Positions 60,512 through 64,000 of a stretch of DNA of 64,000 nucleotides are shown piece by piece. This stretch comes from Breoghania sp963678585 (GTDB taxonomy: Bacteria > Pseudomonadota > Alphaproteobacteria > Rhizobiales > Stappiaceae). The first letter of the stretch is position 1, and each line of letters starts with the position of its first letter. Location of the stretch: the NCBI GenBank assembly GCA_963678585.2, contig CAXXGA010000003.1, positions 310,001 through 374,000 of the forward strand, given 5' to 3'. Both the position numbers and the translations under genes were made by a program. The notes below the pieces were generated by a model. It saw only the letters and a program-made list of their open reading frames with translations, ran no database searches and was not told where the DNA came from.

Positions 60512-61735
60512 TTACAGACCGGAAGGCGTCTTGCGCCGGATCACGAAGCCCAGGACGAGATAGGCGAGGATGCCGAGCATCGGCATGGCCGGGGCGACGA
60601 TGCTCATGGCGAGCACGGGATCGCCGAAGGACGCGCCGACGATGGACCCGAGAAAACCGCTGCCGAACTGGATGAACCCCATCAGCGCTGCGGCGGAGCC
60701 TGCTATGCGCGGGAAGGAGGCCATGGCCGCGGTGGTGGCCGACGGCACGCCCATGGCGATGGAGAAGGTGAAGATACCGATCGGCGCCATGACTGTCAGA
60801 TAGTGCAGGGTGGGCATGTGCAGCATGATCGCAAGAAGGGTCATGCCGACGATGATGCCGGCGATCGACCATGGCACGAGCCGTTCTGCCGGAAAGTGGT
60901 GCAGGAGGCGGGCGGTCAGGATCGTGCCGGAGAAGAAGCAGCCGGATTGCAGCATCATGCCGAGGCCGAATTGCGTCGGCGTCAGCCCCACATGGTCAAT
61001 CATCACGAAGGGAATGAGCGTCGCCATGGTGTAGATGGAGCCGAGCGAAAAGCCGAGAAAGAGCGCCGGTCGCATGAAGCCGGGCGCGGCAAGCAGGGCC
61101 GCATAGGCTCCGATCAGGGGCTTCGGACGAGCGCGCGCCGGGTCGCGGTAGAGGTTGGTTTCCGGCAGCAGGAACAGTACGGCGGCCCCCAGAGCCAGAC
61201 CGTAAAGCACCATGAAATAGAAGATTTCCCGCCAGCCAAGAAGGGCGAGCGTGATGCCGCCGATGGTGGGAGAGACGGCCGGGCCGATCGCCAGCATCAT
61301 GCTGACGGTGTTGAGGATGCGCGAAGACGCCTGACCGGCATATTGATCGCGCACGATGGCGCGCGACACGGAAATCCCCACCGCTGCACCGACGCCCTGA
61401 AACAGGCGGGCTATGACCAGCCACTCGATGGTCGGAGCCCATGTGGCCAGTACGGTTGCTGCCAGATAAAGAGCGAGAAACCAGAGCGTTACCGGGCGGC
61501 GTCCATAGGCGTCGGTCAGCGGCCCGCAGACGAGCTGGGTGAAGGCAAAGCCCGCGAAATAGGCCGTCAGGGTCAGTTTGATGACCGCCTCGGTGGTGTG
61601 AAAGACGTGGGTCAGTGTCGGCAGCGCGGGCGTGTAGAGCGCCATGGAGATCGGCCCGATGGCGACGAGAGCGCCGCCCAGCGCCGCGGTTCGGCGCTCG
61701 CTCATGAGCGTGCCCGGGACGGACGTCTGCGTCAT
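60512..61735 (-). CDS. Bcr/CflA family MFS drug transporter
   Basis: 407 aa, 12 helices. The MFS motif A is QLVCGPLTDAYGRRPVTLWF, motif C-like GPAVSPTIGGITLALLGWREIFYF is present, and the start MALYTPALPTLTHVFHTTEAVIKLTLTAYFAGFAFTQLVCGP is typical of Bcr/CflA. It should export drugs by proton antiport. It overlaps the marR gene by 4 bases (ATGA), so the two form an operon with the regulator first. Confidence 0.9.
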   Translation of the reverse strand: MTQTSVPGTLMSERRTAALGGALVAIGPISMALYTPALPTLTHVFHTTEAVIKLTLTAYFAGFAFTQLVCGPLTDAYGRRPVTLWFLALYLAATVLATWAPTIEWLVIARLFQGVGAAVGISVSRAIVRDQYAGQASSRILNTVSMMLAIGPAVSPTIGGITLALLGWREIFYFMVLYGLALGAAVLFLLPETNLYRDPARARPKPLIGAYAALLAAPGFMRPALFLGFSLGSIYTMATLIPFVMIDHVGLTPTQFGLGMMLQSGCFFSGTILTARLLHHFPAERLVPWSIAGIIVGMTLLAIMLHMPTLHYLTVMAPIGIFTFSIAMGVPSATTAAMASFPRIAGSAAALMGFIQFGSGFLGSIVGASFGDPVLAMSIVAPAMPMLGILAYLVLGFVIRRKTPSGL

Positions 61736-62208
61736 GCGTCGCCTTCCTCGGCATCGGGCGCTCTATCCGCGCCGCCGCTCAGATTTTCCTGCAGGGTTTC
61801 CAAAAGCCGGACCGCCTGCTCGATTTCGCTTTCCGAAAGCCCTGAAACCGCGGTTTCCCGGATCTGCGCGACCAAGGCGTCGAGCCTGGCGATTGCGGGC
61901 GCGGCGGCGGGCGTTGCGGTGATGCGCTTGGCGCGGCGATCGTCGGGATCTGTCTCGCGCACGACCAGCCCCGCCTTTTCCAGCTTGTCGAGAAAACCGA
62001 CCAGCGTCATAGGCTCGACGCCGAGGTATTCCGCGATCACGCTCTGGCGGCGTCCGGGCAACCGGCGCACAAACGCAAGGGTGCGCGCCTCGCCGAGGGT
62101 CAGGCCCAGGCCGGCGTCGTTCAAACCTTCCGCAAAATGCTGGCGAACGAGCCGCGCAATGTCGCTGAGGAGAAAGGTGATGGTCCGGTCGGGGGCCTCT
62201 GGGGTCAT
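61732..62208 (-). CDS. MarR family transcriptional regulator
   Basis: 158 aa from ATG 62208; a TTG at 62223 is the alternative. TFLLSDIARLVRQHFAEGLNDAGLGLTLGEARTLAFVRRLPGRRQSVIAEYLGVEPMTLVGFLDKLEKAGLVVRETDPDDRRAKRITATP is the winged-helix domain with the DxRxK-type wing (DPDDRRAK). It is the first gene of an operon with the MFS transporter and probably represses it by the palindrome upstream. Confidence 0.9.
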   Translation of the reverse strand: MTPEAPDRTITFLLSDIARLVRQHFAEGLNDAGLGLTLGEARTLAFVRRLPGRRQSVIAEYLGVEPMTLVGFLDKLEKAGLVVRETDPDDRRAKRITATPAAAPAIARLDALVAQIRETAVSGLSESEIEQAVRLLETLQENLSGGADRAPDAEEGDA

Positions 62209-62237
62209 ATGGCTTTCGTGCAAGAGGTCATATGGCG

Positions 62238-62252
62238 CTCATATAGTATGAG
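62238..62252. promoter_or_regulatory. Probable MarR operator upstream of the marR-MFS operon
   Basis: CTCATATAGTATGAG has perfect 6-base arms around TAG, 30 bases from the marR start. Further TCATATG half-sites lie at 62204-62210 and 62228-62234. Confidence 0.6.
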
Positions 62253-62400
62253 GACCTTATTACCTATCGATGCGGCACTCTTCGGTCAAGCTGCGCACTG
62301 ATATGCGCGCGGTGCGTTGCACAAACCGGCCAATTGCCTTATATACCCGGCCAATCGCAACAACGGCCCGGACGGGCCTGCCGCTTTCAGCGCGCAACGA

Positions 62401-62433
62401 ACCGCGGGTCCGATGGGCTCGCGGTGCTTTTTT
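62401..62433 (+). terminator. Hairpin and T-run in the typA leader
   Basis: ACCGCG (62401-62406) and CGCGGT (62420-62425) form a stem with a 13-base loop, followed by six T (62428-62433), 10 bases before the typA start. Its place inside the leader suggests attenuation or an upstream small RNA rather than the end of a normal gene. Confidence 0.55.
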
Positions 62434-62443
62434 GGATGGGTAC

Positions 62444-64000
62444 ATGAAACTGCGCAACATCGCCATCATCGCGCACGTCGACCATGGCAAGACCACGCTG
62501 ATCGACGTTCTGCTCAAGCAATCCGGCGCCTTCCGCGAAAACCAGCGGACGGAAGAGCGGATGATGGATTCCAACGATCTTGAGCGTGAGCGCGGCATCA
62601 CCATCCTTGCGAAGGTGACGTCGCTGGTGTGGAACGACACCCGCATCAACATCGTCGACACGCCGGGTCACGCCGATTTCGGCGGAGAGGTGGAGCGTAT
62701 TCTCCACATGGTCGACGGCGCGATCATTCTGGTGGACGCTTCCGAAGGGCCGATGCCGCAGACCAAGTTCGTGCTTTCCAAGGCGCTGAAGCTGGGCCTG
62801 AAGCCGATTGTGGCCATCAACAAGATCGACAAGCCCGACCAGCGCGCCGACGAGGTGCTGGACGAGGTGTTCGACCTGTTCGCCGCGCTCGACGCCAACG
62901 AAGAGCAGCTCGATTTCCCCGTGCTCTACGGCTCCGCCAAGCAGGGCTGGATGTCGCTGAACCCGGAAGCCCCGGCCGAACCCTCCATGGCGCCGCTGTT
63001 CGAAATGGTTCTGGACCGCGTTTCTCCGCCGAAGGCTGAGGAAGGTTCCTTCCGCATGCTGGCGACGACGATCCAGTCCAATCCGTTCCTCGGCCGTATC
63101 CTGACGGGCCGCATCGTTTCCGGCACCGCCACGCCGAACATGGCGGTCAAGGCGCTGTCTATGGATGGCAAGGTTGTCGAGACCGGCCGTATCTCCAAGG
63201 TTCTGGCCTTCCGCGGTCTGGAGCGTGAGCCGGTGGAGAACGCCCAGGCGGGCGATATCGTTTCCATCGCCGGTCTGCAGACCGCAACGGTTGCCGACAC
63301 CATCGCGTCGCCGGATGTCGCCGAGCCGCTGCACGCCCAGCCGATCGATCCGCCGACCCTGTCGATGACCTTCCGCGTCAACAACGGTCCGCTCGCCGGT
63401 ACCGAGGGCGACAAGGTGCAGAGCCGCGTCATTCGCGAACGTCTGGCGTCCGAGGCGGAGGGCAACGTTGCCCTCAAGGTCGAGGATAGCGCCGAAGCGG
63501 ACGCATTCATCGTTTCAGGCCGTGGTGAACTGCAGCTCGCCATCCTGATCGAGAACATGCGTCGCGAGGGCTTCGAGCTTTGTGTCGGCCGTCCGCGCGT
63601 CGTCTTCCAGGAAGATGAAGCGGGCAAGATGCTGGAGCCGATCGAAGAGGTCATCATCGACGTCGACGAGGAGTTCTCCGGCGCCGTGGTGCAGAAGCTT
63701 TCCGAGCGCAAGGCCGACCTGATCGAAATGCGCCCCTCAGGCGGCGACCGTTCGCGCCTGGTGTTCCATGCGCCGACGCGCGGTCTCATCGGCTACCAGT
63801 CGGAACTGCTGTCAGATACCCGCGGCACGGCGATCTTCAACCGCCTGTTCCACGGCTATGCGCCTTACAAGGGTGAAATCCCGTCGCGCAATACCGGCGT
63901 TCTCATTTCGAACTCCAGCGGTGAAGCGGCTCCTTATGCGCTGTTCAACCTTGAAGATCGCGGTCCGATGATGATCGATCCGGGTGTGAAGGTCTATGAA
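62444..64000 (+). CDS. typA: TypA/BipA translational GTPase (partial)
   Basis: Cut by the right edge; 519 codons of about 605 are present. GTPase motifs: AHVDHGKTTL (G1), RGITI (G2), DTPGHADFGGE (G3), NKIDKP (G4), and GSAKQG (G5). The EF-G-like domains follow with VIDVDEEFSGAVVQKLSERKADLIEMRP and the RGLIGYQSELLSDTRGT region. TypA binds ribosomes and helps 50S assembly and stress adaptation. A hairpin with a T-run lies in its leader. Confidence 0.96.
   Translation, partial: MKLRNIAIIAHVDHGKTTLIDVLLKQSGAFRENQRTEERMMDSNDLERERGITILAKVTSLVWNDTRINIVDTPGHADFGGEVERILHMVDGAIILVDASEGPMPQTKFVLSKALKLGLKPIVAINKIDKPDQRADEVLDEVFDLFAALDANEEQLDFPVLYGSAKQGWMSLNPEAPAEPSMAPLFEMVLDRVSPPKAEEGSFRMLATTIQSNPFLGRILTGRIVSGTATPNMAVKALSMDGKVVETGRISKVLAFRGLEREPVENAQAGDIVSIAGLQTATVADTIASPDVAEPLHAQPIDPPTLSMTFRVNNGPLAGTEGDKVQSRVIRERLASEAEGNVALKVEDSAEADAFIVSGRGELQLAILIENMRREGFELCVGRPRVVFQEDEAGKMLEPIEEVIIDVDEEFSGAVVQKLSERKADLIEMRPSGGDRSRLVFHAPTRGLIGYQSELLSDTRGTAIFNRLFHGYAPYKGEIPSRNTGVLISNSSGEAAPYALFNLEDRGPMMIDPGVKVYE

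Overview
The window reads as chromosomal DNA of a GC-rich alphaproteobacterium, most likely Hyphomicrobiales (Rhizobiales) and possibly near the Stappiaceae. Support comes from the argH-lptM-lysA-TIGR02302 gene order, the etfB-etfA-hbd run, the imuA-imuB SOS cassette with an alphaproteobacterial LexA box (GTTC-N7-GTTC), and promoter-like TTGACA-N17-CTAAAT elements. The genus is inference. Most of the window is housekeeping core genome with a few accessory pieces.

Layout: 1-1.8 kb, imuB (cut by the window edge) and imuA, minus strand, behind a LexA box. 2.3-5.0 kb, a polysaccharide flippase and a CelD/BcsL-type acetyltransferase. 5.0-9.2 kb, a zinc-acquisition regulon: znuA plus a COG0523 (CobW-like) GTPase on minus and znuC-znuB on plus, sharing one Zur-type palindrome; the metallochaperone, the binding protein and the ATPase all carry His-rich stretches. 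9.3-13 kb, rhomboid protease, etfBA and hbd. 13-16 kb, Trm112-like protein, Lon-substrate-binding-domain protein, a thioredoxin/TPR protein, a YbaK-type deacylase and tRNA-Gly(GCC). 16.4-23.2 kb, an aldehyde dehydrogenase and an RND pump (adaptor plus transporter) divergent from a TetR regulator with a palindromic operator in the intergenic space. 23.2-28.3 kb, a YggS protein, then leuS-lptE-holA. 28.6-31.8 kb, a GMC dehydrogenase with a 3Fe-4S-type Cys motif and its Tat-exported small subunit, glyoxalase I and a ribbon-helix-helix protein. 31.9-35.9 kb, an aminotransferase, a YeiH exporter with divergent LysR regulator, and a hydrolase.

36-45.4 kb holds the most unusual core gene, an ammonium transporter fused to HAMP-like, PAS, GGDEF and EAL modules (36053-39487), followed by a BASS-family transporter, trxC, an uncharacterised secreted mono-haem protein, a DCC-family thiol oxidoreductase and pta.

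46.07-50.21 kb is a compact genomic island. A 26-bp direct repeat corresponding to the 3' end of tRNA-Ala(CGC) brackets about 4.1 kb with AT-rich non-coding DNA and a tight four-gene operon (Tat-exported FAD-linked oxidase plus three poorly known membrane-associated proteins). No integrase is visible. This island and the Amt-c-di-GMP fusion are the best candidates for something undescribed.

50.2-64 kb returns to core genome: tRNA-Ala, yggT, DUF167, folD, two very small proteins, a TlpA-like thioredoxin, argH-lptM-lysA, a TIGR02302/DUF4175 protein, RidA, a marR-MFS drug-efflux operon with its own palindrome, and typA (cut by the right edge) behind a hairpin-plus-T-run leader.
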